64,000 nucleotides of DNA from an uncultured Alphaproteobacteria bacterium (GCA_910585375.1 CAJUCZ010000002.1:59994-123993), one strand, 5' to 3'; counted from the first letter of the stretch, positions 33,078 to 41,653 are shown. Notes: a model not told the origin generated them from the letters alone. Made by a program: numbers and translations.

Positions 33078-33803
33078 ATGGAAAACAAAATTTATACTGC
33101 ACCTGTTGAAACGACTGTCGTCAACGAAGGTCTGCGTGAATACCTGATGAAAGTATTCAACTACATGGCCGGCGGCCTCTGCATTACCGCTCTGGCTTCT
33201 TATCTGATTATCAGCAATCCGTCGGTAATGCGGCTGTTTTATAACATCACGCCGCAAAGTGCCGGTCTCTCGGCCTTGGGCTGGATTGCCTTTTTGGCAC
33301 CGCTGGTTATTGTTTTTGCCTTCGGCTGGGTTATCAACCGCGGCACCGCTTCTCAGGTTAAAGGCGTCTTTTGGCTGTATTCTGCATTGATGGGCGTTTC
33401 GCTCTGCCCGATTCTGCTTTTATACACCGGTGAAAGCGTTACCCGTGTTTTCCTGATTACCGCTGCAACCTTTGGTGCCATGAGCCTTTACGGCTATACT
33501 ACCAAACGCGATTTAAGCGGTCTGGGCAGCTTTTTGATTATGGGACTGATCGGTGTTATTATCGCCATGGTCGTTAATATGTTTATGAAAAGCGAAACCA
33601 TGTCTTATGCCCTCTCGGTATTGAGCGTTTTGATCTTCACCGGCTTAACAGCCTATGACATACAGAAAATCCGCGCAATGTATGTTGATTATGAAGACAA
33701 TGAAATAACAACCAAAAAAGCCGTTGCCGGCGCTTTGTCATTGTATCTTGACTTCATCAACATCTTCATCAATCTGCTGCGTTTGATGGGCGACCGCAGA
33801 TAA
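33078..33803 (+). CDS. Bax inhibitor-1/YccA family membrane protein
   Basis: A 241-residue seven-helix inner-membrane protein of the BI-1 (YbhL/YccA) family, pH-sensitive calcium leak channels in characterised members. Conserved parts are the amphipathic start LREYLMKVFNYMAGGL, the central TFGAMSLYGYTTKRDLSGLGSFL and the acidic TAYDIQKI…GALSLYLDFINIFINLLRLMG. GGAGA before the ATG at 33078 supports this start over one five codons earlier. Single gene with its own promoter and terminator, between the two pilin cassettes. Confidence 0.92.
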   Translation: MENKIYTAPVETTVVNEGLREYLMKVFNYMAGGLCITALASYLIISNPSVMRLFYNITPQSAGLSALGWIAFLAPLVIVFAFGWVINRGTASQVKGVFWLYSALMGVSLCPILLLYTGESVTRVFLITAATFGAMSLYGYTTKRDLSGLGSFLIMGLIGVIIAMVVNMFMKSETMSYALSVLSVLIFTGLTAYDIQKIRAMYVDYEDNEITTKKAVAGALSLYLDFINIFINLLRLMGDRR

Positions 33804-33829
33804 AATCCGCACCGGAAATTATAATTTCT

Positions 33830-33862
33830 AAAAAGAGTCTGAATTTTTCAGGCTCTTTTTTT
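33830..33862 (+). terminator. Terminator of the BI-1 gene
   Basis: AAAAAGAGTCTGA and TCAGGCTCTTTTT (one G·U pair), then Ts that merge with the pilin cassette. Confidence 0.85.
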
Positions 33863-33885
33863 ATTAACTTTAAATTAAATAAATA

Positions 33886-33914
33886 TTGATATTTATTGAA
33901 AGGTGGGATATAAT
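33886..33914 (+). promoter_or_regulatory. Promoter of pilin cassette 2
   Basis: TTGATA, 17 bases, TATAAT. Differs from cassette 1 at three bases in the whole promoter, one in the -35, so it is probably weaker. Confidence 0.8.
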
Positions 33915-33937
33915 TTATGTCATAAACAAGGAGAAAA

Positions 33938-34315
33938 ATGATGAACTTCCTCAGAAAAAACATTTGGACAATCTGCCTGATTCTGGCCTTTGTCCTCATT
34001 TCAGGATCAGCTATGGCTACCAATACCGGCGGCGGGCAAAACAGTTTGATGGATATTGCCAAAACCAAAGCCGGTACAACTTTTCAGAACGTAAAAAGCA
34101 TTGTGTTTATCGTCGGGGGTTTTGGCTTGGTCTTGCTGGCCTTCGGTGCCATCTTCGGCAAAATCAAATGGTCGGCTTTTGCCTCGCTGGCCGTTGGTTT
34201 GGCGATTTTGGCTGCGGCCGGTTCTATCGTCAAATACGCAACCGGCGACAGTAAAGTAAGCGGACAAGAGAGCACTTATTTTGTAGATACATTCCAAAAT
34301 TCCGCAACAGACTAA
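33938..34315 (+). CDS. TrbC/VirB2-like pilin subunit, copy 2
   Basis: A 125-residue paralogue of the pilin at 30438. The signal peptide (to SGSAMA) is identical; the mature start (TNTGGGQNSLMDIAK) and the C-terminal tail (SKVSGQESTYFVDTF) differ, while the two membrane helices and GKIKW connection are kept. The promoter, ribosome site and 3' structure are copies too, so the complete cassette was duplicated and the exposed parts have diverged. Secretion-system role is inferred from topology only. Confidence 0.6.
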   Translation: MMNFLRKNIWTICLILAFVLISGSAMATNTGGGQNSLMDIAKTKAGTTFQNVKSIVFIVGGFGLVLLAFGAIFGKIKWSAFASLAVGLAILAAAGSIVKYATGDSKVSGQESTYFVDTFQNSATD

Positions 34316-34319
34316 AACA

Positions 34320-34423
34320 AAGGCGTTGCCTGAACAACGCCTTACTCCTTGGAGAGAAACCCTTGCAAGTAAACCCAATTTACGAGATTAATTTTCTCAC
34401 CGGATTTCTCTCCGCCTCTTTTT
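34320..34423 (+). ncRNA. Structured 3' element of pilin cassette 2
   Basis: Same fold as 30828–30931, with two substitutions in the linker between hairpins and none in the stems. Confidence 0.6.
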
Positions 34424-34450
34424 ATCACACAAAATTCCTTCAAAAAATCA

Positions 34451-34479
34451 TTGACTTGCCGGCAAAAACTGTCTATAAG
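34451..34479 (+). promoter_or_regulatory. Promoter of rpmH
   Basis: TTGACT (34451–34456), 17 bases, TATAAG (34474–34479). It would start transcription of rpmH–rnpA–yidD, perhaps on to yidC. Confidence 0.65.
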
Positions 34480-34555
34480 GAGCTGTAACCCGAGAATTTC
34501 CACTGTTTTGACTTTGGAAATTTTAAATAAATAACTAAAAAACCGGAGAAACAAA

Positions 34556-34690
34556 ATGAAACGTACATATCAACCCAGCAAACTGGTAAGAGCCCGTCGT
34601 CACGGCTTTCGCACCCGCATGGCAACCGTCGGCGGCCGCAAAGTTCTGGCAGCTCGTCGTTTGAGAGGACGTAAAAGACTTTCTGCTTAG
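34556..34690 (+). CDS. rpmH: 50S ribosomal protein L34
   Basis: A 44-residue, strongly basic protein: MKRTYQPSKLVRARRHGF, then the rRNA-binding RTRMATVGGRKVL and the end RRLRGRKRLSA. This matches L34 over its full length. CCGGAGAAACAAA precedes the ATG. It heads the conserved rpmH–rnpA–yidD–yidC–engB cluster, 18 bases before rnpA. Confidence 0.97.
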   Translation: MKRTYQPSKLVRARRHGFRTRMATVGGRKVLAARRLRGRKRLSA

Positions 34691-34708
34691 TTTCTGTGAA
34701 AGCAAACT

Positions 34709-35122
34709 ATGACTAAAGTTTTTATCTTAAAAAAACGCAAAGATTTTGTAAAAGTCGCCTCGCAAGGTCAAAAAATGGTATCTTCCGCTTTGATTCTGCA
34801 GGCGGCTTTTCATATTCCCGCTGCCAATGCCCTCCCCGGCGGCGCCGGACTGGGCTATACCGTTACCAAAAAAGTCGGGAAAGCACACATCCGCAACCGT
34901 TCCAAACGGCGTTTGCGTGCTGCTGCCCGTGAGATTTTTCCCAAACATGCCCTGTCCGGCGTTTGTTATGTCTTAATCGGCCGGCATAATACGGCAACCA
35001 GAGACTTCGCCAAACTCAAAGAAGAAATGATTATTGCCTTAAAACGCATTAACAAACTTTTGACCAAAGAGAAAAAGGCTTATGAAAAAACTCCTGATTC
35101 TGCCGCTGATTCTGCTGATTAA
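34709..35122 (+). CDS. rnpA: Ribonuclease P protein component
   Basis: Protein subunit that helps the RNase P RNA cleave tRNA leaders. The 137 residues include the RNR signature HIRNRSKRRLRAAARE (68–83), preceded by GLGYTVTKKVGKA. The C-terminal tail (KKAYEKTPDSAADSAD) overlaps yidD by 41 bases, and may be extended because of this overlap. The RNA subunit gene is not in the window. Confidence 0.95.
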   Translation: MTKVFILKKRKDFVKVASQGQKMVSSALILQAAFHIPAANALPGGAGLGYTVTKKVGKAHIRNRSKRRLRAAAREIFPKHALSGVCYVLIGRHNTATRDFAKLKEEMIIALKRINKLLTKEKKAYEKTPDSAADSAD

Positions 35123-35327
35123 AGTCTATCAGTTTTTTATTTCGCCCCTTTTGCCCGGCGTCTGCCGCTACCGTCCGACCTGCTCGCAATACACGATTGA
35201 AGCGCTCCGCACACATGGGCTTATTAAAGGGCTTTATCTCGGAATTAAAAGAATCCTGCGTTGTCACCCGTGGGGCGGCAGCGGATACGATCCCGTCCCG
35301 CCAAAAGAAAAACCGCATAAACATTGA
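35082..35327 (+). CDS. yidD: Membrane protein insertion efficiency factor YidD
   Basis: An 81-residue protein that assists YidC. Signature: LIKVYQFFISPLLPGVCRYRPTCSQYTIEALR with the conserved Cys pair, and ILRCHPWGGSGYDPVP. It starts within rnpA (41-base overlap in another frame), as is common for this pair. Confidence 0.95.
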   Translation: MKKLLILPLILLIKVYQFFISPLLPGVCRYRPTCSQYTIEALRTHGLIKGLYLGIKRILRCHPWGGSGYDPVPPKEKPHKH

Positions 35328-35429
35328 TAATTGCTTGCCTTAGCGCAGAATATGGATTAAATATGATATAAAATATTTTTTGCCGGCAGCAAACCGGCAT
35401 TCAAAGTCAAAAAGGAGCTGTAATAAATT

Positions 35430-37109
35430 ATGAAAGAAGAGACCAGAGGCCTGTTTCTTGCCGTTGTTTTATCCGTTATTGCCATTCTCGTTACCAACTA
35501 CCTGTTTCCTAAAGCACCGGCAGCTCCGCAGCCGCAGCAGGAACCGGAAATTGTTGCCTCCGCGGAACCTCTGACGGAGGAAACCGGCAAAATTATTGTT
35601 GATGAAACACCGCTGACAACAGCCGAAGCCGTTGCTTCTGAAAAACGCATAAAATTTGCCAATACGGACATTCACGGCAGCATCCGCCTCAAAGGCGCCC
35701 GCTTTGACGAACTTTACCTTTCCAAATATAAAACCGGCTTGGAAAAAGACAGCCCTGACATTGAGCTTTTATCACCGTCACGCACAGCAACACCTTATTA
35801 TGCCGAGTTCGGCTGGCTGTCTAATGACCACAATTTAAAACTGCCTGACGGTTCAACCGTTTGGCAGGCCAAAACCGGTAAATTGACACCTGAAAACCCG
35901 TTGGTTTTGGAATACAACAACGGTCAGGGACTTCGCTTCATCCGCAAAATATCCCTTGATAAAAACTATATGTTTAACATTGAACAATCCGTTGAAAACA
36001 ACACCGCAAAAAGTGTCAGCCTTTTTCCTTACGGTTTAATCAGCCGCACTGTTAACTCCGAAAAAGATTCCAAAAGCGCTGTTGTTCACGAGGGAATGCT
36101 CGGCGTTATCGATTCTTCTCTTAAAGAAACAAAATATGCTTCGCTCAAGAAAAAAGGCGATAAGGAAGAATTCAAAACCAACGGCGGCTGGGCAGGATTC
36201 GGTGATCGCTACTGGTTTAGCTCTCTGGTCTTTAACAACAACCAAAACGCCAAAGTCAAATTCATTAAAACCGATGACAATACCTATCAGGTTGACTACC
36301 TTGGCGATGCCGCAACCATTGCCCCCGGCTCTATCGGAACACAGAACATCCGGTTTTATTCCGGCGCCAAAGAAATCAAATTACTGGATAAATACACCAA
36401 ACAATACAACATTGACAAGTTTGATCTGGCGGTTGACTTCGGCTGGTATTACTTCCTGACCAAACCGTTCTTTTACATCTTAGACTTTTTATACCGTATC
36501 ATTGGCAATATGGGCTGGGCGATTCTGCTGTTTGCCGCTCTGTTGCGCCTGCTGATGTATCCGGTTGCCAACAAGTCTTATGAAAGCATGTCCCGTATGA
36601 AGAAAATTCAACCCAAAATGCAGGAATTGCAGGAAAAATATAAAGACGATAAGATGAAACTGCAACAAGAAGTCATGAATTTGTATCGCAAAGAAAAAAT
36701 CAATCCGGCAGCCGGCTGCCTGCCTGTTTTAATTCAAATTCCGGTATTTTTCTCTTTATACAAAGTGTTGAACATCTCTATTGAAATCCGTCATGCCCCG
36801 TTTATCGGCTGGATCAAAGACCTTTCGGCGCCTGACCCCTTAACAATTTCCGTCTGGTCGCATTTACCGGTTCCGGCTCTGTTGGATATCGGTATCTGGC
36901 CGATTCTGATGGGTGTCAGCATGTACATTCAGCAAAAACTCAATCCGGCACCGTCCAACAAAGATCAGGCCCGCGTTTTTGCCATGCTGCCGTTAATCTT
37001 TACATTTATGCTTGGCCACTTTGCTTCCGGTCTGGTCATCTACTGGACTTTGAGCAACCTGCTCTCAATCATTCAGCAAAAAGCCATTATGCGCAAAGTC
37101 GGAGTTTAA
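35430..37109 (+). CDS. yidC: Membrane protein insertase YidC
   Basis: Inserts and folds inner-membrane proteins, alone or with SecYEG. The 559 residues have one N-terminal helix (7–25), a Pro/Gln-rich linker, a periplasmic beta domain (about 70–340) and five C-terminal helices. WAILLFAALLRLLMYPVANKSYESMSRMKKIQPKMQEL carries the groove Arg, and NPAAGCLPVLIQIPVFFSLYKVL the following helix. AAAGGAG precedes the ATG. Downstream engB is only three bases away. Confidence 0.96.
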   Translation: MKEETRGLFLAVVLSVIAILVTNYLFPKAPAAPQPQQEPEIVASAEPLTEETGKIIVDETPLTTAEAVASEKRIKFANTDIHGSIRLKGARFDELYLSKYKTGLEKDSPDIELLSPSRTATPYYAEFGWLSNDHNLKLPDGSTVWQAKTGKLTPENPLVLEYNNGQGLRFIRKISLDKNYMFNIEQSVENNTAKSVSLFPYGLISRTVNSEKDSKSAVVHEGMLGVIDSSLKETKYASLKKKGDKEEFKTNGGWAGFGDRYWFSSLVFNNNQNAKVKFIKTDDNTYQVDYLGDAATIAPGSIGTQNIRFYSGAKEIKLLDKYTKQYNIDKFDLAVDFGWYYFLTKPFFYILDFLYRIIGNMGWAILLFAALLRLLMYPVANKSYESMSRMKKIQPKMQELQEKYKDDKMKLQQEVMNLYRKEKINPAAGCLPVLIQIPVFFSLYKVLNISIEIRHAPFIGWIKDLSAPDPLTISVWSHLPVPALLDIGIWPILMGVSMYIQQKLNPAPSNKDQARVFAMLPLIFTFMLGHFASGLVIYWTLSNLLSIIQQKAIMRKVGV

Positions 37110-37112
37110 AAC

Positions 37113-37757
37113 ATGGAGATAAAACCGGAAGATTTTACCGCTGAACAACTGGACGCAGGACGTAAACTGCTTTCCGGCCCCTGCAGTTTTATGCTCGGGG
37201 TTGCCCGTTTGGATCAGCTTCCGGTTTCCTCACTCGATGAAATTGCTTTTGCCGGCCGTTCCAACGTAGGCAAGTCTAGCCTGATCAATGCGCTGACCGG
37301 ACAGAAAAATCTGGCCAAAGCCTCAAATACCCCCGGCCGCACCCAACAGCTGAATTACTTTAATCTGGGCGATAAAATACTTATAGTCGACCTTCCGGGC
37401 TACGGATTTGCCCAAGCGCCGGAAAGCATGGTCAAACAATGGCAGAAGGTGATTTTTGCTTATCTTCAGGGACGTGTAAACCTCAAACGTGTTTTCTTGC
37501 TGATTGACTCCCGCCACGGTATAAAAAAAGTTGACGAAGAAATTATGAAAATGCTTGATACCGCAGCGGTTACTTATCAGATTGTTTTGACCAAAACAGA
37601 TAAAATCTCAGCCAAAGCTCTGCAAAAAGTCATTGCCGACACGGAAGAAACCATTAAAAAACACGGGGCTGCCCATATCCGCCTGCTGGCAACCAGTTCT
37701 GAAAAGAAAAAAGGATTGGAAGAGTTACGCGCCGAAATTGCAGGACTTGCCGGATAA
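37113..37757 (+). CDS. engB: Ribosome biogenesis GTPase EngB (YihA/YsxC)
   Basis: A 214-residue GTPase needed for 50S assembly. G1 is GRSNVGKSS (49–57), G3 DLPGYGFA, G4 TKTDK and G5 ATSSEKKKG. The family's TPGRTQQLNYF lies between G1 and G3. Co-transcribed with yidC. Confidence 0.95.
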   Translation: MEIKPEDFTAEQLDAGRKLLSGPCSFMLGVARLDQLPVSSLDEIAFAGRSNVGKSSLINALTGQKNLAKASNTPGRTQQLNYFNLGDKILIVDLPGYGFAQAPESMVKQWQKVIFAYLQGRVNLKRVFLLIDSRHGIKKVDEEIMKMLDTAAVTYQIVLTKTDKISAKALQKVIADTEETIKKHGAAHIRLLATSSEKKKGLEELRAEIAGLAG

Positions 37758-37763
37758 AGGATA

Positions 37764-37792
37764 TTGACTAAAACTTAGATTCAGACTATACT
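37764..37792 (+). promoter_or_regulatory. Promoter of a short transcript
   Basis: TTGACT (37764–37769), 17 bases, TATACT (37787–37792). The expected RNA (about 37799–38135) has a 5' leader of ~125 bases with a possible CATAGG/CCTATG pairing (37794–37837) before a 55-residue gene. Confidence 0.6.
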
Positions 37793-37926
37793 CATAGGTA
37801 CAAATTTATTATTAACTTAAATTATATTGCCTATGATATAAAAATACACGTATCTTTTTAGTCGTTATCGGAACTCTCTGCACAAACTCAGACTTCCCAG
37901 TTTTTAACCATTAAAATAAAGATACT

Positions 37927-38094
37927 ATGATTGCAAACGTTTTACATTCATTAAACGGATGGCAGACAGGTCTTCTTTTGTGGGGATGCTTGGTGATTCT
38001 GGTTTACTTATATTCAGCTTATGACTCATATAAGTACCGTGACATCAATAAATATCTCAACAAATTAGAAACGGAAGGCGACACCGAAGGATAA
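37927..38094 (+). CDS. Small single-span membrane protein, 55 aa
   Basis: Starts MIANVLHSLNGWQTG; one membrane segment (about residues 16–34, LLLWGCLVILVYLYSAY) and a charged C-terminus (SYKYRDINKYLNKLE). It lies between a good promoter and a terminator. The ribosome site (AAAG) is weak. Not recognised as a known family; the hydrophobic pattern and lack of other candidates make a real protein likely. Confidence 0.55.
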   Translation: MIANVLHSLNGWQTGLLLWGCLVILVYLYSAYDSYKYRDINKYLNKLETEGDTEG

Positions 38095-38098
38095 AAAA

Positions 38099-38135
38099 AA
38101 CAGGATTCCGGCTTCAAAACCGTAATCCTGTTTTT
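38099..38135. terminator. Bidirectional terminator
   Basis: AAACAGGATT and AATCCTGTTT around a 16-base loop with T runs on both sides, between convergent genes. Confidence 0.85.
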
Positions 38136-38834
38136 TTATCCCATCTTTTTGTAAAAATCTTTTCTCTTCTGTCTGCTCATAGACCACAAATTTCCCAATC
38201 CGTTAACCGGCTGCACCTCATATTTTGATTCAAAGTCAAAATCCCGCCGCAAAAACAGGCTGGTTGCCTTGGTATAACAATTCATCGGGCAAAAGCCATA
38301 AAAATCAACCTGAATCAAATCGGCTTTTTTCAAAATTGCAACAGATTTCTGATACTCAAGGCTGGTATTAATCCGGTCGCTGTCATCAAGAATAATCATT
38401 CCTCCGGCAGCCAGTTTTTGCACGGCAGCCGCACAACATTCCGCCCGCCTTTTGCCGTCTACGACAATAACGTCAAACAAATCGTCCTGTTCGAATATGG
38501 CTTTCTCATAAATTTCGCCTTCATCCCGCCAGCGCACGTCCAAATTCGGCTCCGTCATCTCCTGCTGCCATTTTTCAAACCACTTCGGATTATCCTCAAT
38601 ACTAACAACATACTTTGCCCTCGCCGCCCAAAAATGCGACGAAGAACCGCAGCCGTATTCAAAAACCTGTTTTTGCCCGTAATCAAACTGTGACAAATAT
38701 TCTATCGCCGGAAAAGTATACCACGGGATCGGATTTCCGTCCCGATCTGCACAAACTTTTTCATCAATTGAGCGCTCCAGAGCAAAATCTTTTTGCAGCA
38801 TCTCCACCGCTTTGGCAAATTTTTCGCTGAACAT
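38136..38834 (-). CDS. Class I SAM-dependent methyltransferase-like protein
   Basis: A 232-residue protein with the Rossmann methyltransferase motif I VFEYGCGSSSHFWA (about 58–71), an acidic end of strand 2 (SIEDN) and motif IV DVIVVDGKRRAECC, then GGMIILDDSDR. The closest resemblance is to uncharacterised methyltransferases of the FkbM-like/class I type often found with glycan genes. Substrate unknown. GGGAGG precedes the ATG. Single gene. Confidence 0.7.
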   Translation of the reverse strand: MFSEKFAKAVEMLQKDFALERSIDEKVCADRDGNPIPWYTFPAIEYLSQFDYGQKQVFEYGCGSSSHFWAARAKYVVSIEDNPKWFEKWQQEMTEPNLDVRWRDEGEIYEKAIFEQDDLFDVIVVDGKRRAECCAAAVQKLAAGGMIILDDSDRINTSLEYQKSVAILKKADLIQVDFYGFCPMNCYTKATSLFLRRDFDFESKYEVQPVNGLGNLWSMSRQKRKDFYKKMG

Positions 38835-38917
38835 AATCCCTCCCGTTGAAAAATGATTTAGCGCATATATATCACATTAGTGCAAAATGCCAACTTTTTT
38901 ATTTTAGGAGAAACAAT

Positions 38918-39127
38918 ATGGACATCGTACGCAAAATTGCCTTGATTTTAACAATCATCGGCGCATTAAACTGGGGTTTAATCGGATTTTTCGGCTTTAA
39001 CCTCGTTTCTTTTCTGTTCGGAGAAGCCAGCATCTTAACTCAAATTATATACATGTTGGTAGGTATTTCCGCTGTTATTGCTATTTTTGACTTGCCCTAT
39101 TTCCGCGTCAGAATAGAAGAAAAATAA
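38918..39127 (+). CDS. DUF378 family small membrane protein
   Basis: A 69-residue protein with two membrane segments. IALILTIIGALNWGLIGFFGFNLV is the DUF378 (YuzA) signature and AIFDLPYFRVR the end. TTAGGAG six to nine bases before the ATG at 38918 fixes this start; a longer reading lacks a site. Function of the family is unknown. A strong terminator follows. Confidence 0.88.
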   Translation: MDIVRKIALILTIIGALNWGLIGFFGFNLVSFLFGEASILTQIIYMLVGISAVIAIFDLPYFRVRIEEK

Positions 39128-39133
39128 AAAACA

Positions 39134-39166
39134 AACCGCCGGAAATCAACCGGCGGTTATTTTTTT
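39134..39166. terminator. Terminator shared by DUF378 and DUF2062 genes
   Basis: AACCGCCGG and CCGGCGGTT around AAATCAA, then seven Ts. It includes the stop codon of the convergent gene. Confidence 0.9.
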
Positions 39167-39657
39167 AGCTCATTTTTCCGCCAATGATAAACAGAAACAT
39201 AATACCCCAGAAAATATCCCAAAAAACCAAAAACAATAATATACGGCACGCTGCCGACAACAATACTGTAACCGTACTCTGTTACCATATCCTTCAACCC
39301 GTGCAACAGCCCGTCATCAAATTTTGAGACAATATAACCATAACTCATATTGCTTTCCAACCCGCGCATTTTGTTGCCGGTCAAATAAAAAGCATACATA
39401 ATCGGCAAATTCGTAAAAGTATTTGAAACAAAAGTCCAAGCCAGCCCGATAACCAGACTGAAACGCCATTTCAAACGCCTGCCGATAACCCAGATAATAA
39501 AGACAAAAGGCATTTGCACCGGAAAAGGAATAAAAGAACCGCCCAACCCGATCATTGTTGCCCGAGCCACATAGCGGGGATCCTTATGCCGCCGCTTCAT
39601 CGGCATAATAAGTTTCCGCTCAAAAAACAGTTTCCACTTGTCCAAAAATTCCTTCAT
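39157..39657 (-). CDS. DUF2062 family membrane protein
   Basis: A 166-residue protein with three to four hydrophobic segments. The DUF2062 pattern is clear: RRHKDPRYVARATMIGLGGSFIPFPVQMPFVFIIWVIGRR, then WTFVSNTFTNLPIMYAFYLTGN, common in alphaproteobacteria. Function unknown. AGGAAAAACGA precedes the ATG. Confidence 0.85.
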   Translation of the reverse strand: MKEFLDKWKLFFERKLIMPMKRRHKDPRYVARATMIGLGGSFIPFPVQMPFVFIIWVIGRRLKWRFSLVIGLAWTFVSNTFTNLPIMYAFYLTGNKMRGLESNMSYGYIVSKFDDGLLHGLKDMVTEYGYSIVVGSVPYIIVFGFLGYFLGYYVSVYHWRKNELKK

Positions 39658-39721
39658 TCGTTTTTCCTGTAATACAAACCTAATGATAATTTATATATAC
39701 CAAATATATAAAAATTAAACC

Positions 39722-40750
39722 CTAGCGGATTAATCGCGCCGCTTTGGAAGAAATTTGCATCAACGTATAACTGACAATTTCCTCCACCGGCATATTCGTC
39801 GTTTTGCAGTCCCGCTCACACTTATACAGCAGTTCAATAACGCCCAGCACGTTATTTTTGTTCCAGATGTTGAGCTGGCGCTTAAAACTCCCTTCCCGAA
39901 AAAAGATAATGCGGGGAATCAGCCGTCCCATTGCCCGCTCAATACTGTCACCGTTTTCCATATAAGAAAGTGCAGTCAGAATTTTGTTAAAATGATACGT
40001 CAGCGTCCGGACGATAGAGATTGGCTCATTTCCTTCGTTAATCATTTTCTGATAAGCCCTGAGCGCCTTGTCTTTATCTCCGCCGGCCGTAAAATAACAA
40101 ACATCGTCACTGCTGGAAGCCGAGGCATCAGAAACCACGGCCGCAACATCCTCACTGCCAACCGCCTTTTTTTCTCCCATATAGGTAATCAGCTTTTCAA
40201 TCTCACCCAAATTAGTCTTCCGGTCATTGGAAAGGCGGGAACACAAAAGCTGCAAAGCCTCATTGCCGATACTGTAGCCGTTCTCTCCCAATTTGCCGCG
40301 CACGGTCGCAAAAACATCTTCGTCACGGTCATCATAACAGGCAATAACCCCCATATCTTCACGCGATTCGCCCAAAGCCACCAAGGAAGATTTCTTGTTC
40401 AGACTACCGGACGAAACAATAATCAACGTATCAGAAAGAGAATTATCCAACAACGTCTTCAAATGCTTGGTCAGATTGTTATCGGCATCTTTAATCACAA
40501 TCACGCGCCGGCCGCCCATCAGCGACCTGCTGGAATACTCCGCCGACAAGGCACCGACATCGGAAAGAACATCGGAGCAGTTAAAGTAAACCACCTGAAA
40601 AGGATCATAAATATCAGGGCTGATGCATTTGGTCAGATTTTTGACATATTCCACCTGCAAACCTTCATTACTGCCGTAAACCAAAAAACACTTAATCTGT
40701 TCTTCCGGTTTTTTGCAGAATTTTTCAATTTGCGCCTGTTTATAAATCAC
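39722..40750 (-). CDS. holA: DNA polymerase III subunit delta
   Basis: Clamp-loader subunit that opens the beta clamp. The 342 residues start FCKKPEEQIKCFLVYGSNEGLQVEYV and include SLMGGRRVIVIKDADNN, LIIVSSGSLNKKSSL, the lid region and the C-terminal AYQKMINEGNEPISIVRTLTYHFNKIL typical of HolA. The start is a GTG whose first base is the last base of the lptE stop, so the two are translationally coupled. The lptE–holA order is standard in alphaproteobacteria. Confidence 0.93.
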   Translation of the reverse strand: MIYKQAQIEKFCKKPEEQIKCFLVYGSNEGLQVEYVKNLTKCISPDIYDPFQVVYFNCSDVLSDVGALSAEYSSRSLMGGRRVIVIKDADNNLTKHLKTLLDNSLSDTLIIVSSGSLNKKSSLVALGESREDMGVIACYDDRDEDVFATVRGKLGENGYSIGNEALQLLCSRLSNDRKTNLGEIEKLITYMGEKKAVGSEDVAAVVSDASASSSDDVCYFTAGGDKDKALRAYQKMINEGNEPISIVRTLTYHFNKILTALSYMENGDSIERAMGRLIPRIIFFREGSFKRQLNIWNKNNVLGVIELLYKCERDCKTTNMPVEEIVSYTLMQISSKAARLIR

Positions 40751-41298
40751 TAATAATTCCCCCGCATTCCGAGCTCACGGTGAAAATAGGCCCCCAAACG
40801 CAAAGCAATGTCATTAGCAATAATCTTGGCCGCATCCGATTGTGTTTTTTTCTGTGCCATCGTTGTCGAATAAGGATTGGCCAAAATATCATAACTCACA
40901 AAAGACACACTGTCACCGCGAACAAGCATCTCATTGTTTTGAGAAGAAACCAGCTCATAAACAACCGAATAACGAACTCTTTCGCGTGTTGCCGTAATAT
41001 CCCGCCGCAAAGCCTGTTGAACAACTTCTTTGCCGCGCAATGTCACATATAAACGATACTGCGGCTTATCCGGCATACCTCTCGGCGTAATCAAATCCAG
41101 CAGCTCGTTCCGAACTTCCTGCCCAAAACGCTCAGCAATCGGTTCAACCTTGACTTTTGCCATTTCCGATGTTACCGAGGTATCAAAGTTTCCGCTGAAA
41201 TACCATCCCGAAGTATCTTCCCGTTGCGCATACAAAGGCTCAAAACCACAGGCTGATATACAAAACAAGGCTAAAAATCCACCGATTACTTTCTTCAT
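40750..41298 (-). CDS. lptE: LPS assembly lipoprotein LptE
   Basis: Outer-membrane lipoprotein that plugs the LptD barrel. The 182-residue protein has a lipoprotein signal ending ISAC (Cys17) followed by GFEPLYAQ, the alphaproteobacterial LptE hallmark. RVRYSVVYELVS and the C-terminal AKIIANDIALRLGAYFHREL fit the family. It normally follows leuS directly; here a ~580-base block of repeats lies between them. Confidence 0.92.
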   Translation of the reverse strand: MKKVIGGFLALFCISACGFEPLYAQREDTSGWYFSGNFDTSVTSEMAKVKVEPIAERFGQEVRNELLDLITPRGMPDKPQYRLYVTLRGKEVVQQALRRDITATRERVRYSVVYELVSSQNNEMLVRGDSVSFVSYDILANPYSTTMAQKKTQSDAAKIIANDIALRLGAYFHRELGMRGNY

Positions 41299-41420
41299 CT
41301 TCGTCCTTTTTATAAAAAAAACTTACTTATAGCAAATTTAACCGCATTTCCAATGCAAGTCCATAATTTTTTACGCAAAAGCCCACAAATAAGAAAAACG
41401 TTTACAATGACAGATGTTTT

Positions 41421-41560
41421 TTCAGGCCGCTGTAAAAACCGCGATAGAAGCGCTAAGCAAAAACAATCGCAGCTCCGGTTGTTTTTGTCTGCAAACTCTT
41501 TGGAACATCTTGGCAAGCAAGGAAAGCGTTAGCAACCGCAGCGAGCTTAGATGCCTAAGG
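41421..41560. repeat. Long repeat module with hairpin, copy 1
   Basis: About 140 bases nearly identical to 49699–49838. Begins TTCAGGCCGCTGTAAAAA, holds a hairpin AAAAACAATCG/CGGTTGTTTTT, then the shared spacer module (GGCAAGCAAGGAAAGCG and GCAACCGCAGCGAGC), ending GATGCCTAAG. Part of the gene-free stretch 41299–41876. Confidence 0.85.
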
Positions 41561-41646
41561 TACAAAATAGTACATGAGCATTTCTCCATCCCGCTAAATC
41601 TGTATTAGTCGGCTATTATATGCGGTGTTTACAAAAATTACGGAGA
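41561..41646. repeat. Nested palindromic repeat, copy F (left part missing)
   Basis: GTACAAAATAGTACATGAGCATTTCTCC and CCGCTAAATCTGTATTAGTCGG match the right half of copy B; the left stem arm is deleted where the spacer module joins. Confidence 0.7.
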
Positions 41647-41653
41647 ATGAGGC

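Noticed and set aside
41310..41516. Minus-strand reading frame starting MPRCSKEFADKNNRS, also at 49610–49795
   Set aside because: Similar only because both lie in the repeat module; the C-terminal parts are unrelated, the frame crosses a terminator hairpin and no ribosome site is seen.
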